Part shown: one piece after another, positions 37,603 to 47,100 of the stretch
Position numbering within the stretch: the first letter of the stretch is position 1
How the letters are laid out: the number at the start of each line of letters is the position of its first letter
Assembly: GCF_900104255.1 (NCBI RefSeq)
Contig: NZ_FNKZ01000001.1
Coordinates: forward strand, 1,394,001-1,458,000
Origin: Pseudoxanthomonas sp. CF385
GTDB taxonomy: Bacteria > Pseudomonadota > Gammaproteobacteria > Xanthomonadales > Xanthomonadaceae
Direction: 5' to 3'
Length of the DNA stretch: 64,000 nt
Program-made: the position numbers and the translations under genes
Notes under the pieces: generated by a model
The model's input: only the letters and a program-made list of their open reading frames with translations
What the model was told of the DNA's origin: nothing
Database searches by the model: none

Positions 37603-37647
37603 CTGATGCGAAGCGGCGGCTATGGTCGCCGCTTTCGCATCAGGAGG
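37603..37647 (+). promoter_or_regulatory. Long hairpin overlapping the ribosome binding site of the STAS gene
   Basis: Arms CTGATGCGAAGCGGCG and CGCCGCTTTCGCATCAG (37603-37618 and 37627-37643) pair over 16 bp with one bulge. The right arm covers the first bases of AGGAGG (37642-37647), the ribosome binding site for the ATG at 37654. The hairpin could end the upstream transcript or occlude the site until melted (thermosensor-like), or both. Confidence 0.6.
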
Positions 37648-37653
37648 CAGCGC

Positions 37654-38043
37654 ATGATCGAGACCCTGACCAGTCCGCCCCACGTCGCCGCGTACCGGTT
37701 CACCGGCCAGCTCACCGGCGAAGACTACGACGCGTGCATCGCCGATCTGGAAACGCGCCTGGCGCAGTTCCCGCGCATCGCCGTGGTCAGCGACCTCAGC
37801 GACATGCAGGGCGTGTCGCTCGAGGCGGTCGGCAAGGATCTGCGTTACGCGGCGTCGAAGCTGGGGGAATTCGGCCGGTTCGCGCGCGCGGCCATCGTTA
37901 CCGACAAGCGTTGGCTGGTGGCGGCCACCGAAGTCGCCGGGCATCTGCTGCCGCATACCGAGGTGCGTACGTTCGCGCAGGACGAGCGCGTGCCCGCGCT
38001 CGCATGGGCGGCGGAACTCGATCCGCACGCCCAGCCGTCCTGA
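37654..38043 (+). CDS. STAS/SpoIIAA-like protein
   Basis: 129 residues fitting the SpoIIAA-like (PF11964) fold: GQLTGEDYDACIADLETRLAQFP (in parts) then the strand AVVSDLSDMQG and RAAIVTDKRWLVAATEV. Homologues are small cytosolic proteins of unknown role. Strong AGGAGG site 7 bp before the ATG, partly sequestered in a hairpin. Confidence 0.85.
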   Translation: MIETLTSPPHVAAYRFTGQLTGEDYDACIADLETRLAQFPRIAVVSDLSDMQGVSLEAVGKDLRYAASKLGEFGRFARAAIVTDKRWLVAATEVAGHLLPHTEVRTFAQDERVPALAWAAELDPHAQPS

Positions 38044-38047
38044 ATCG

Positions 38048-38146
38048 TCAGGGGAACAGTGCGCCGCTGAGCACCGCCAGCGTCATCCCCAAGCCCATGA
38101 AGGCCAGGCGGTGCAGCAGCGAAAAGGGGGCGGGTGCGCGGTGCAT
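38048..38146 (-). CDS. Possible 32-residue membrane microprotein
   Basis: ATG at 38146 to TGA at 38048. The product has a basic N-terminus (MHRAPAPFSLLHR) and one hydrophobic segment (LAFMGLGMTLAVLSGALF), the shape of a single-pass small membrane protein. It ends 4 bp after the convergent STAS stop. No good ribosome binding site is seen. Called only from composition and packing. Confidence 0.35.
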   Translation of the reverse strand: MHRAPAPFSLLHRLAFMGLGMTLAVLSGALFP

Positions 38147-38236
38147 GGTGCTATCCAAACCTGAGTGGCGCGAACGCGCCGTGAAGCCCCTGTGTCAGCT
38201 TCAACGCCGCCTCCGGCCGGGACCGGCCAGCCGGCG

Positions 38237-38788
38237 TCAGGCCGGCACGGCGCAGCCTTCCGGGCCGCATCCGGGTTCAGTTTCCACGGGCAGCTTCGTT
38301 GCCTGAGTAACCATCTGCGCCTCATGCACCAGCGCCGCGATCTGCGCGCCGAGCACGAGGTCGCCGACCTGGCCGAAATGCTGGTGGCGGATCCGGCCCT
38401 GGGTGTCGATCAGCACCAGGGTCGGCGTGCCGCGCATGGCGTAGGCCTCCATCGTCTGCGGGATCGGGCCTGGGGTGCCCGGGCGGTCCACGCCGACCGG
38501 GAAGGCGATGCGGTATTCGTGCAGGAACGCTTCCAGCGCCACCGGCGTCATCGCTGCGTGATGCTCGAACACGGTATGCAGGCCGACGACGGCGACCTGG
38601 TCCGCAGGGAAGGTGGCGTGCACGCGCGCGGCCTGCGGCAGTCCGTGCGATACGCAGCCGGGGCACAGCATCTGGAAGGCTTCCAGCACGATGACCTTGC
38701 CGCGCAGGGTATCCAGCGACAGAGGGCGGGATGTGTTGAACCAGCGGTCCACCTGCCAAGGTGGCGCCGGGCGATCAATGGCGTTCAT
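38237..38788 (-). CDS. Thioredoxin-fold redoxin (TlpA/AhpC-TSA type)
   Basis: 183 residues, no signal peptide. The active site is C42-P-G-C45 following LEAFQM, and the cis-Pro segment is MRGTPTLVLID. A second Cys pair near the C-terminus (C174, C179) is unusual for the family and could be a metal or extra redox site. It lies last in a minus-strand run with a secreted Ca-binding-like protein and a MarR regulator rich in Cys. Confidence 0.9.
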   Translation of the reverse strand: MNAIDRPAPPWQVDRWFNTSRPLSLDTLRGKVIVLEAFQMLCPGCVSHGLPQAARVHATFPADQVAVVGLHTVFEHHAAMTPVALEAFLHEYRIAFPVGVDRPGTPGPIPQTMEAYAMRGTPTLVLIDTQGRIRHQHFGQVGDLVLGAQIAALVHEAQMVTQATKLPVETEPGCGPEGCAVPA

Positions 38789-38848
38789 GGGAAATGTCTC
38801 TGAGCGTCGCGGCCGGTCCGGCGTGGACCGGCGCGACGGGGGATGGGC

Positions 38849-39607
38849 TTACTTGTTCGGCTTGCCGGGCAGGCTCAGGTTGCCGGAGGCGACCTTGAAC
38901 ACGTCCACCACGCACAGCAGCGGCGCGTGTACGCTGGCGTTGACGCGCAGGCCGGCGGTGACGCCGTCGAAGCTGCCGGCGGTGACCACGCCGATGTCGT
39001 CGAACGGCACTTTCACTTCCACCGTTTCGGCATTGAGCGTGGGGCTCCAGCCCGGGCTGTCGAGCAGGATGGGGAAGCCCGGCCAGGTCTTCGGCAACCG
39101 CGGCTTGCTGCCTTCCGGGATGTCGACCACGGCGAGTGCGCCGGGGCCACAGGCCTCGTTCGGTTTCAGCACCACCCAATGGCTGTGCCAAAGGTTGCCG
39201 TCGTTGTCGAGCTTGCCGTCGCCGTTCTCGTCGTACAGCGGCGTGTCGTCGAAGTCGGGGTGCGCGGTGACCGCCATCGCCAGGATGCCGGCGCCTTTCT
39301 CGAAGCCGACTTCGTAGGGATCGATCGTGGTCGGCCACACGTAGGAGAACACGTCGCTGCCGGCCAGCTTGCCGGTGGCGGCGGGCGTGCTCTTGCCGGC
39401 CTTGCCGGACACGGCCATGTGGAACGTGGCGATGTTCTTGTCGGTGGTGATCTTGGTGTGGACGATGTCGAAATCGGCGGTCACGGCCTTGTTGGCTGCG
39501 GACGCGATGCCGCCGGTGTGGGCCTTGCCGTCGTGGGCGTGCACGCCGCCGATGGCCAGCGCGAGTGCGGCGGCCAACGCGAAACGTCGGGTGGTGTTCT
39601 GGCGCAT
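38849..39607 (-). CDS. Secreted protein with an EF-hand-like loop, unknown function
   Basis: 252 residues. A signal peptide ends near VHAH. The stretch D126-ENGD-GKLD134-NDGN has the spacing of a calcium-binding EF-hand loop. His-rich parts (HDGKAHTGG at the N-terminus, WHSHWVV) may bind metal. No family recognised. Same strand as MarR (upstream) and redoxin (downstream), gaps of 90 and 60 bp. Confidence 0.7.
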   Translation of the reverse strand: MRQNTTRRFALAAALALAIGGVHAHDGKAHTGGIASAANKAVTADFDIVHTKITTDKNIATFHMAVSGKAGKSTPAATGKLAGSDVFSYVWPTTIDPYEVGFEKGAGILAMAVTAHPDFDDTPLYDENGDGKLDNDGNLWHSHWVVLKPNEACGPGALAVVDIPEGSKPRLPKTWPGFPILLDSPGWSPTLNAETVEVKVPFDDIGVVTAGSFDGVTAGLRVNASVHAPLLCVVDVFKVASGNLSLPGKPNK

Positions 39608-39697
39608 AATCGAATTCCTCTTGCTTGCTCTCGCAGGGTGGGTGGGAGGTACCGGGCGGCGTCCGATGACAGTCGGGCGTCGCCCATCTTTTTCCGC

Positions 39698-40342
39698 CTA
39701 GGGCGGAGTCGGTTGGCGGAAGCGGGCCACGCTTCCATGCCGTTGTGCGTCGTTGGCGGGCTGTTGCTCCGCGCAATCCATGCGCAGTTCCGCATCGCCG
39801 AATGCCTTGTCGAGGAAGGCACAGACATGCGGCGCCTCGCGCTCGCCGGAAGCGAAGGGGCGGAAGAACTCGCAGCCCAGGCAGGTCCGCAGACCGGTGG
39901 CCAGGCCTTGTTCCTGCGCTTCATTGACCAGCAGCTGGGTCACGCGCAGCAGCGCGCCGAGATCGGTCTCGCCCAGCGATTCGACCAGCGAGCCCATGCC
40001 CTGGTCAGGGCGCTGCAACTGCGTGGCCATGCGCGAACCGGCCGACGTCAGCTTCACGCGAGCGGCGCGCGCATCGTCGGGGTCGGGCGTGCGGCGGATC
40101 CACTGCTTGCCCTCCAGGGCCTTGAGCGAATCGCTGAGGCTCGCGGGCGACACGCCCAGGCGCTCGGCGATCTGCCGCGCCCGCAAGCCGTCCTGCACAC
40201 CTTGCAGCATCCGCAGCACGGCGGCCTGCGTGGGCGGCAGCGAGGGCGTGCCGTCCTGCCGCCACGATTGCGCGCGCACCAGGTGGGCGAGTTGCTCCAG
40301 GCCTCGGGTGGCCTGCCTGCGCTGGAAGGGGGTATCGATCAT
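39698..40342 (-). CDS. MarR-family regulator with C-terminal Cys-rich segment
   Basis: 214 residues. The winged helix-turn-helix covers residues about 35-110 (ARQIAERLGVSPASLSDSLKALEGKQWIRR). Beyond the usual MarR length is an added C-terminal part with four Cys: C154, C157, C174, C190. This could bind an iron-sulphur cluster, zinc or sense redox. The palindrome at 40351-40367 overlaps its promoter. A start at 40411 would add 23 unlikely residues and cross the promoter. Confidence 0.85.
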   Translation of the reverse strand: MIDTPFQRRQATRGLEQLAHLVRAQSWRQDGTPSLPPTQAAVLRMLQGVQDGLRARQIAERLGVSPASLSDSLKALEGKQWIRRTPDPDDARAARVKLTSAGSRMATQLQRPDQGMGSLVESLGETDLGALLRVTQLLVNEAQEQGLATGLRTCLGCEFFRPFASGEREAPHVCAFLDKAFGDAELRMDCAEQQPANDAQRHGSVARFRQPTPP

Positions 40343-40349
40343 GGCCAAT

Positions 40350-40378
40350 AAGTTAGGAGTCCTAACTACATTAGTCAA
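40350..40378 (-). promoter_or_regulatory. MarR promoter with palindromic operator
   Basis: Minus strand: TTGACT (40378-40373), 17-bp spacer, TAACTT (40355-40350). The perfect 17-bp palindrome AGTTAGGAGTCCTAACT (40351-40367) covers the spacer and -10 box, an arrangement that blocks RNA polymerase when occupied. The -10 box ends 7 bp before the ATG, so the transcript would be almost leaderless. Confidence 0.7.
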
Positions 40379-40415
40379 TGACCGTTCGTCGGCACGATGA
40401 GGCAGGCCCATCGCG

Positions 40416-41000
40416 TCACCAGCGCATCATCGGGAGGGGATCCAGCGGGTGCCGCCGCCATCGCTGCAGCGTCAGCCCCACCAGGCGCCGGTGGAAGCCC
40501 GCATTCGGGAAGGCCGCGATCACCTCGCGCACGGCGGCGCGCGGCAGCCCGAAACGGCGCACGCCACGGCTGACATCGATCCAGTCCGCGCGGCGGAACA
40601 CTTCCACGCTGGCCCGCGTGCCGGGAGGCAGTTCGCGGATCCGGTGGTGGGCATCGATCATCGCGTCGATCTCGTCGCACCAGTCCGCGCGGCCGGTGGC
40701 ATGCAGATGCGCGCGCGCCAGGTCGCGCGACGGCGGCAGATAGTCGAAGGTGCCGGCCGTCCAGATGCCGAGATCGTGGAAGGCGACGGCGATGCTCAGC
40801 TTCTCCAGCGCATCGGCATCGCCGGGCGCCAGCAACCAGGCGAAGTTCGCCACCCGGTAGGCGTGGTGGCGGTATCCGGTGGCGTCGTCGCCCAGCGCCG
40901 CCGCGTGCGCGGCGAGCAGGGCGTCCAGTGTCGGCAACGCGGTCAGCACGGCCGCGTCCGCCGGCTCAGGTCGCGGGCTGGGCCAGGGTCGCGCGCCCAC
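40416..41000 (-). CDS. HD-domain protein
   Basis: 194 residues. HD-phosphohydrolase ligands are visible as His45/His46 (YRHHAYRV), H75-D76 (AFHDLGIW) and the later IDAHHRI. No other domain is present. It would hydrolyse a nucleotide or other phosphomonoester; the substrate is unknown. The GTG start lies 35 bp inside the upstream membrane gene, which may couple the two. Confidence 0.85.
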   Translation of the reverse strand: MGARPWPSPRPEPADAAVLTALPTLDALLAAHAAALGDDATGYRHHAYRVANFAWLLAPGDADALEKLSIAVAFHDLGIWTAGTFDYLPPSRDLARAHLHATGRADWCDEIDAMIDAHHRIRELPPGTRASVEVFRRADWIDVSRGVRRFGLPRAAVREVIAAFPNAGFHRRLVGLTLQRWRRHPLDPLPMMRW

Positions 41001-41472
41001 GGCGCAGGAAACGGGCCTGCAACGCCATGCCGACGAGGAATACCAGGAAGGTGCCGCCCACCAGCTTCTGCAGCAGCGGGTCCTGCGGACCGGACACCAG
41101 CGGTGCGCCGATCGGCACGCGGGTGAGTGTCTCGGTGAAACCCGGGATGAAGTGGAAGTACACGGTCAGCGTGAACGCCAGCGACGCCGCCACGTGGCGC
41201 CAAGAACCCAGCACGGCGTTGCGGCCGAGCAGCACCGCCACCGCCAGCACGATCAGCGTCAGCACGGTCAGGCCGTGCGCTTCGCTCAGCTTGCCGGTGC
41301 GCATCAGGAAGAAGCTGGTCAGGCAGGTCGCGACGGTGAACCAGGTGTACGTCTTGCCCAGCGGCGTCGCATAGCGGATGTCGTGGTAACGCAGCAGCGC
41401 GTACAGGCCGCCAAACAGCGAAACGAGGCTGATCGCGGTGTGGAACCAACCGAACGGGGTGATGTTGAGCAT
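40966..41472 (-). CDS. Small integral membrane protein
   Basis: 168 residues with about four hydrophobic segments, starting MLNITPFGWFHTAISLVSLF. Many homologues in proteobacteria are unannotated DUF-type proteins with the DIRYATPLGKTYTW block between helices. Function unknown. It starts 10 bp after the beta-propeller gene stop. Confidence 0.75.
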   Translation of the reverse strand: MLNITPFGWFHTAISLVSLFGGLYALLRYHDIRYATPLGKTYTWFTVATCLTSFFLMRTGKLSEAHGLTVLTLIVLAVAVLLGRNAVLGSWRHVAASLAFTLTVYFHFIPGFTETLTRVPIGAPLVSGPQDPLLQKLVGGTFLVFLVGMALQARFLRRGRATLAQPAT

Positions 41473-41482
41473 GGGATGTTCC

Positions 41483-42568
41483 TCAGTGGGCAGGCGGCGG
41501 CGGATCGGGAAGATCGAACTGCATGAGGTTCCATCGGGTGACGTCCTCTTCCCACTCGTCGCCGGTGGCGGCGCTGAGCGGCAGGGCCAGGTTGGCCACG
41601 ATCATGCGGCGGCCCTGCACGGCGCTGGCCGCGGGGAACAGCAGCCCGCGTGGGGCGCCCTGATCGTCCACCCCGAGGAAATCGCCGGCACGATGGCGGA
41701 CGCGGCCGCGCTCGTCCAGGGCCACCAGCGTATCGATCTGGTTGGCCGACACCCACAGCAGGCCGGCATGGAACAGCAGGCCGTCGGCACCGTAGACGCC
41801 GTCCGCCAGCACCTCGATCGCGCCGCCCGGCAAACGCTTGCGCAGCACGCGGCCGTCGCCGGCGTTGTTGATGTAGAGGATGGATTCGTCGGCGTTGAAC
41901 GCCATCCCGTTCGCACCGAACGGGAGCGCGCCGGTGGTCGCCAGCAGCGAGTCGCGCGCGAACACCTCCACCGTGCACGGGCGGCAGGCGGCGGCGTGGG
42001 CGATGCGGTAGATCGCGCCCTGGAACGAATCGGAGACGTACAGCGTGCCGGCGCGGTCGAACACCATGCCGTTGATGGCCGGGAAACCCTGCGAGCCGAA
42101 CGTGATCGTGTCCTGGCTGCCATCGGGATTGTCGATGCGTCGCGCGGGTGGCGCCGCCGGCGACAGCGCGGCGAAGGTGGCGACGTCCTCGATGGCGCTG
42201 TCCGCGTCGAAGCGTGCCGGCAGGCGTTGCAGCTTCGATGCGCCGAAATTCAGCACATAGACGCGGCCGTCATGGAAGGCCACGCCGGTGAGTGGCGTGG
42301 GCCCGAAGCGGCGCTGCGCCAGCAGGCGACCATCGGCGGCGAAGCGCAGCAGCTGGTTGGTGCGTGCGGTGTCCGGCGTGCGGGCGTCGAAGGTGCCGAC
42401 GTAAACCTCGCCGGTCGCCGGATCGACGTCCAGGCTTTCGGGATGACGCGCATCCGGCGGCAGCGTGGCGAAGGGCGTCACAGGCAGGCGACGGGCTTCC
42501 GCTGCGACGGACGCTCCCGCGACCGACAGGAGGGCGAGGCCGAGGGCGAGCAGGAGGCGAGCGCGCAT
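41483..42568 (-). CDS. Secreted beta-propeller protein of the SMP-30/gluconolactonase type
   Basis: 361 residues with a signal peptide (cleavage near AAEA). Repeated blade segments are seen: SLDVDPATGEVYVGTF, GVAFHDGRVYVLNF, GMVFDRAGTLYVSDSFQG and GMAFNADESILYINNAG. These fit SMP-30/gluconolactonase or NHL propellers, which act as lactonases or binding scaffolds. Catalytic metal ligands could not be assigned. Confidence 0.85.
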   Translation of the reverse strand: MRARLLLALGLALLSVAGASVAAEARRLPVTPFATLPPDARHPESLDVDPATGEVYVGTFDARTPDTARTNQLLRFAADGRLLAQRRFGPTPLTGVAFHDGRVYVLNFGASKLQRLPARFDADSAIEDVATFAALSPAAPPARRIDNPDGSQDTITFGSQGFPAINGMVFDRAGTLYVSDSFQGAIYRIAHAAACRPCTVEVFARDSLLATTGALPFGANGMAFNADESILYINNAGDGRVLRKRLPGGAIEVLADGVYGADGLLFHAGLLWVSANQIDTLVALDERGRVRHRAGDFLGVDDQGAPRGLLFPAASAVQGRRMIVANLALPLSAATGDEWEEDVTRWNLMQFDLPDPPPPAH

Positions 42569-42656
42569 GAGGAGCTCCGCGAAGGGGCAGAGCGCACGCT
42601 CGCACGGGGCTTCCGTGCAGGCTTGTACCCGCGTGCGGGCACGGGCCGGAAACGCA

Positions 42657-42680
42657 GAACGCCGGCATGCGCCGGCGTTC
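42657..42680 (-). terminator. Perfect palindrome after doxX
   Basis: The arms GAACGCCGGC and GCCGGCGTTC enclose ATGC. It lies 25 bp past the DoxX stop in the minus direction. A short T-containing stretch (TCTGCGTTT) follows on that strand. Confidence 0.6.
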
Positions 42681-42704
42681 CTCGTGATCCGTGAAGCGCG
42701 CGCT

Positions 42705-43118
42705 TCAGCGGTTGTCGATGCTCCAGCCACCGGCGCCACGGGCGGCGAGGGTGATGAAGCCACCGGCCAGGGCGAAGTTCTTCAGGAACATGATCTGCTG
42801 GATCTGGTCGCCCAGGTGGCTGTGGAACAGCACCGCGCTGGCGATCGAGAACACCGCCAGCAGGCTGGCGACGATGCGGGTCTTGTAGCCGGCGACGATG
42901 GCCAGGCCGCCCAGCACTTCCAGCGCGATGACCAGCGGCAGCAGCGCGCTGGGGACGCCGACGGATGCCATGTAGCCGGCGGTACCGGCATAGGCGGCCA
43001 GCTTGCCGAGGCCGGAGATGATGAAGAGGGAGGCGAGCAGGCTGCGGCCGACGAGGTCGGCGGCGCCACGCAGGGCGGGAACGCGGGTGGTGGTCGGGGT
43101 GACGGTAACGGTGGACAT
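42705..43118 (-). CDS. DoxX-family membrane protein
   Basis: 137 residues with four hydrophobic segments and the family start LVGRSLLASLFIISGLGKL, then VIALEVLGGLAIVAGYKTR. DoxX proteins are small membrane proteins linked to thiosulphate:quinone oxidoreductase or quinone-related redox in some species. It is divergent from a LysR regulator 114 bp away, its probable controller. Confidence 0.9.
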   Translation of the reverse strand: MSTVTVTPTTTRVPALRGAADLVGRSLLASLFIISGLGKLAAYAGTAGYMASVGVPSALLPLVIALEVLGGLAIVAGYKTRIVASLLAVFSIASAVLFHSHLGDQIQQIMFLKNFALAGGFITLAARGAGGWSIDNR

Positions 43119-43232
43119 GGTGGACTCCGGGGAAATGGTGGTGTGTGCAGCGGTACGGATCGCACGATAGGCCGTGGCGACACATCCCGGAAGCCTATAT
43201 ATTTCGATGATATCCATCGTCTGGAGCGATAC

Positions 43233-44123
43233 ATGCTCGACGCCGTCACGCTCGACCAGCTCCGCACCTTCATCGCCGCCGCCGAACAGGGCAGCTTCTC
43301 CGCCGCGGGCCGCAAGCTGCGGCGCGCCCAGTCGGTGGTCAGCCAGACGCTGGCCAACCTCGAACTGCAACTGGGCGTCACTCTGTTCGACCGCAGCAGC
43401 CGCTACCCGCAGCTGACCGAAGCCGGTCGCCTGCTGCTGCTCGAAGCGCGTGCGGTGGCCGAACACATGGACACCTTCAAGGCGCGCGCCCGCAGCGTGG
43501 CCGAAGGCCTGGAACCCGAACTGTCGGTCGCGGTGGACGTGATGTTTCCCATGGACGCACTGACGCGTGCCGCCGCGCACAGCGGCAGCGCGTTCCCGCA
43601 CACGCCGCTGCGGTTGTACGTGGAAGTATTGGGTGGCGTGATCCAGCCGGTGCTCGACGGTACCTGCCGGATCGGCGTGGTGGGGTCGCTGCCCGAGCTG
43701 CCCGACGACGTGGTCGCGGAACCGCTGCTGTCGGTGCCCTTCGTCACCGTCGTCGCGCCCACGCACGCGATGGCCGGCCTGCTCGGTACCGTGCCGGTGA
43801 AGACCGCCGCGAAGCACGTGCAACTGGTGCTCACCGATCGCACGCCGCTGACGGCCGGTCGCGATTTCGCCGTGCAGTCGCCGTTGACCTGGCGGTTGGC
43901 CGATCTCGGCGCCAAGCATGCGTTCCTGCGCGCGGGCCTGGGGTGGGGCCACATGCCGCTGCACATCGTCGAAGAAGATCTGGCGGCAGGTCGTCTGAAA
44001 CGCCTGCGCATCGCCGATGCCGATCCGCGTTACGCGGAAATGCCGATGCGTGCGGTATGGCGGAAGGACACGCCGCCGGGACCCGCCGGGCGCGCGTTCA
44101 TGGCGCAGTTGCGCAGGCGATAG
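43233..44123 (+). CDS. LysR-family transcriptional regulator
   Basis: 296 residues. The DNA-binding part is TFIAAAEQGSFSAAGRKLRRAQSVVSQTL; the effector domain follows. It is divergent from doxX. The intergenic region holds an AT-rich tract with the interrupted palindrome CGATG-ATATC-CATCG (43205-43219), a candidate operator. Confidence 0.93.
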   Translation: MLDAVTLDQLRTFIAAAEQGSFSAAGRKLRRAQSVVSQTLANLELQLGVTLFDRSSRYPQLTEAGRLLLLEARAVAEHMDTFKARARSVAEGLEPELSVAVDVMFPMDALTRAAAHSGSAFPHTPLRLYVEVLGGVIQPVLDGTCRIGVVGSLPELPDDVVAEPLLSVPFVTVVAPTHAMAGLLGTVPVKTAAKHVQLVLTDRTPLTAGRDFAVQSPLTWRLADLGAKHAFLRAGLGWGHMPLHIVEEDLAAGRLKRLRIADADPRYAEMPMRAVWRKDTPPGPAGRAFMAQLRRR

Positions 44124-44136
44124 CGCGGCGGAGCGC

Positions 44137-47100
44137 TCAGGCCATCGCCTGGCGCAGCTGGCCGCGGGCGAGGGCGGTGGCTTCGTCGACTTCCATCGGA
44201 CGGCCGAAGAAATAGCCCTGCATCTCGTCGCAACGCATCTGCTGCAGCGCGCTCATCTGCTCCGCCGTCTCGACGCCTTCGGCGATGGTGCGCAATCCCA
44301 TCTCGTGGGCGAGCACGAGGATCGTGCGGGCGATCGCGCGGTCGGTGCTTTCGGCGGCGATGCCGTCCACGAAGCTGCGGTCGATCTTGATGATGTCCAG
44401 CGGCAGGCGCTGCAGGTACGCCATGCTCGAATAGCCCGTGCCGAAGTCGTCCAGCGCCAGGCGCACACCGAGTGCGTGCAGCGACTGCAGGATCTGCTGC
44501 GCGGCGCCCATGTCTTCCACCAGCACGCTCTCGGTGAGCTCCAGTGTCAGCGCATCCGCCGGCAGCGCGTGCCGCTGCAGGCATTCGGCGATCCACGGCG
44601 CCAGCGTGGGCTGGCCGAGCTGGCTGGGCGACAGGTTGACCGCCATCCCGAGCGTGCGCAGCCCCATCGCCCGCCACCGCGCCAGTTGCTGGCAGGCCTG
44701 TTCCAGCACGAAGTGGCCGATGTCCTCCATCAGGCCCGCGCTTTCGGCGAGCGGGATGAAGACCGAAGGCGGCACTTCGCCCCACACCGGATGGCGCCAG
44801 CGGGCGAGGGCTTCGAAGCCGGTCAGCTGCAGCGAGTCGCCGGCCACCACGGGTTGGTAGGCCAGGCGCAACTGGCCGCGCGCGACCGCTTCGCGCAGCG
44901 CGGTGACGCGGCTGAGGCGATCGTTGGCTTCCTGCTGCGCGCCGGCGGAGGGCAGGCGCACCTGGTTGCGGCCGGCACGCTTGGCCAGGTGGCGCGCGTC
45001 GTCGGCGCTGCGCAGCAGGCTCTGCAGGTCGATGCCGTGCTCGGGCGAATGCGCCAGGCCGATGCTCGCGGTGACGGTGAACGAGGGGTGGGTGGAATAC
45101 AGCGCGATCGGTTGGCCCACCGCGCGCCGGATCTCCTCGGCCCACCGGCTGAGCTGGTCGATGTCGGTGTCGGCGAAATGCACCAGGAAGCCTTCGCCAC
45201 CGTAGCGGTACACCTGGCCTTCGTCGCCGACGGCGCCCGAGATCCGCTGCCCCATCCGGCGCAGCACTTCGTCGCCGCCGTCGTGGCCGAACGAATCGTT
45301 GACCATGCCGAAGCCGTCGAGGTCGACGATCGCCAGCCCGTGCCCGGAGGGCGTCTGTGCGCCGATCTGCTCCGTGATCAACGTGGCCTGCGCGGAGAAG
45401 CGCGGCAGGCCGGTGGCGCTGTCCATCGCGGCGGCGTCGTTGAGCCGGCGCTGCGCATCGAGCCGGCGCTCGGTCTCGGTCAGCAGCGAGCGTGCGGTTT
45501 CCGCCGCCTCGGTCGAGCGGCGCCGCGACAGGTCGAGCAGGAACAGCACGACCGCGATCAACAGACCACTGCTGAGGCCGCCGACGACGAGCGCGCGCGG
45601 CAGCGCGAACGACGTCAGCGCAGGCGGCGCCCACAACGCCAGTTCCACCTCGTGGCCGGGCAGGGAGACGGTCTGCACCGACAGCGGCTCACCGAACGGT
45701 TCACCCTGTTCCACGGTCGCCATGCCGTCCGCGGTCGCGCGCACCGGGCGGTCGGAAAACACCGCCTTGTTGAGCGTGGTGACGAAGCCATCCAGTGCGA
45801 TGAACGCCTGGGTGCGGCGCCCGCCGCTGTCCACCGTCAGCCACCAGCCGCCCGGCACCGGTTGGAGCAGGCCGTCATCGGCGACCGGCAACGGCGGCGA
45901 CGGCGCCACCGGGGCGTTGAAGCCCGGTTCCACCCAGCGGAACTCGCCCGCCTCGCCCACGCTGCGCACCACCCGGAACGCCGCATACGCACGCACCATG
46001 TCGGCGACATGGCGATCGAACAGGTCTTCCGCCACGTCGGGGCGCGCGGCCACCAGCGAGGACGACAACTGCCGCAGGGCGCTGCGGCGCAGCTCCACGC
46101 CGCGCAGGAACGTCGTCCCCGCGGTCGCCGTCTGGGTCTCCATCACCCGGCGCGCCATCGCATCGCGATCGGCGGTGGCGGCCAGCCAGAACATGCCGCC
46201 GAGGATCAGCGCCGCGGCCATCGGCAGCACGCCGAACAGGCGTTCGCGCAGCGAGTTCTCGCCGGCCACCGCGAGCGCCAGCCCCATCGCGCCGAGCTGC
46301 GCCGTCGCCGTCAGCGAGATCTGGTACATCGACATGCCTTCGCGGTGGTACGGCAGCTGGAACAGCAGGCCCAGCGCGGCCATGCCGGCCACCGAGGCCA
46401 TCGCGATGCCCAGCCCGCGCACGATGCCCCAGCGCGTGTTCTCCCACCGCTGCAGCGCCTGCGGCAGCAGCGCGATCGCGACCCAGGCGGTCAGCACGCC
46501 GTAGTCGGTGTAGCCGCCGATCAGCGGCGAGGAGACGCGCGGCAGCCAGCCCACCGCGTACAGCATCGTGTTCAGGGGCGTGGTGATGCCGCCCAGCGTA
46601 TGCAGCAGGGTGAGCACCAGCGGCAGGGCCACCACACCCATCAGGATCCACGCCGCGCGCTCGTGGTCGCGCTGGCGCAGCAGCAGGGCCAGCGCGAGCC
46701 CGGCCAGCGCCAGGGTGGAGACCGGGCGCATCGGCAGGTAGCTCACGCCCATCCGGCCGACCAGGCTGCCGGGCACGTGCCAGCCGACCAGCGCCACCAC
46801 GGTGAAGGCGAGTACCACGGCGACCAGTTCGGTGCTCGTGTCCAGCGTCCGCCCGGCGCGCAGCGACGGTGTGTAGACCAGCAGGAACATCGCCAGCGCC
46901 GACAGCGCCAGCGACCAGCCGATCTCGGCCGGTCCGCCGCCGGGCTGCAGCGCGCCCAGCACCGGTTGCACCGAAAGCAGCAGCAGCGCGGCGGCGAACA
47001 CGCGCATGACGAATTCCGCCCAATAGGTGCGCCACAGCCGCGCCCACACGATGATCGTCGTCGCGGCCAGCACCAGGCAGGTGCCCAACGCATGGAACTG

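Noticed and set aside
40343..40411. MarR start 23 codons upstream (40411)
   Set aside because: The extra codons cross the promoter and operator; the family N-terminus begins at 40342.
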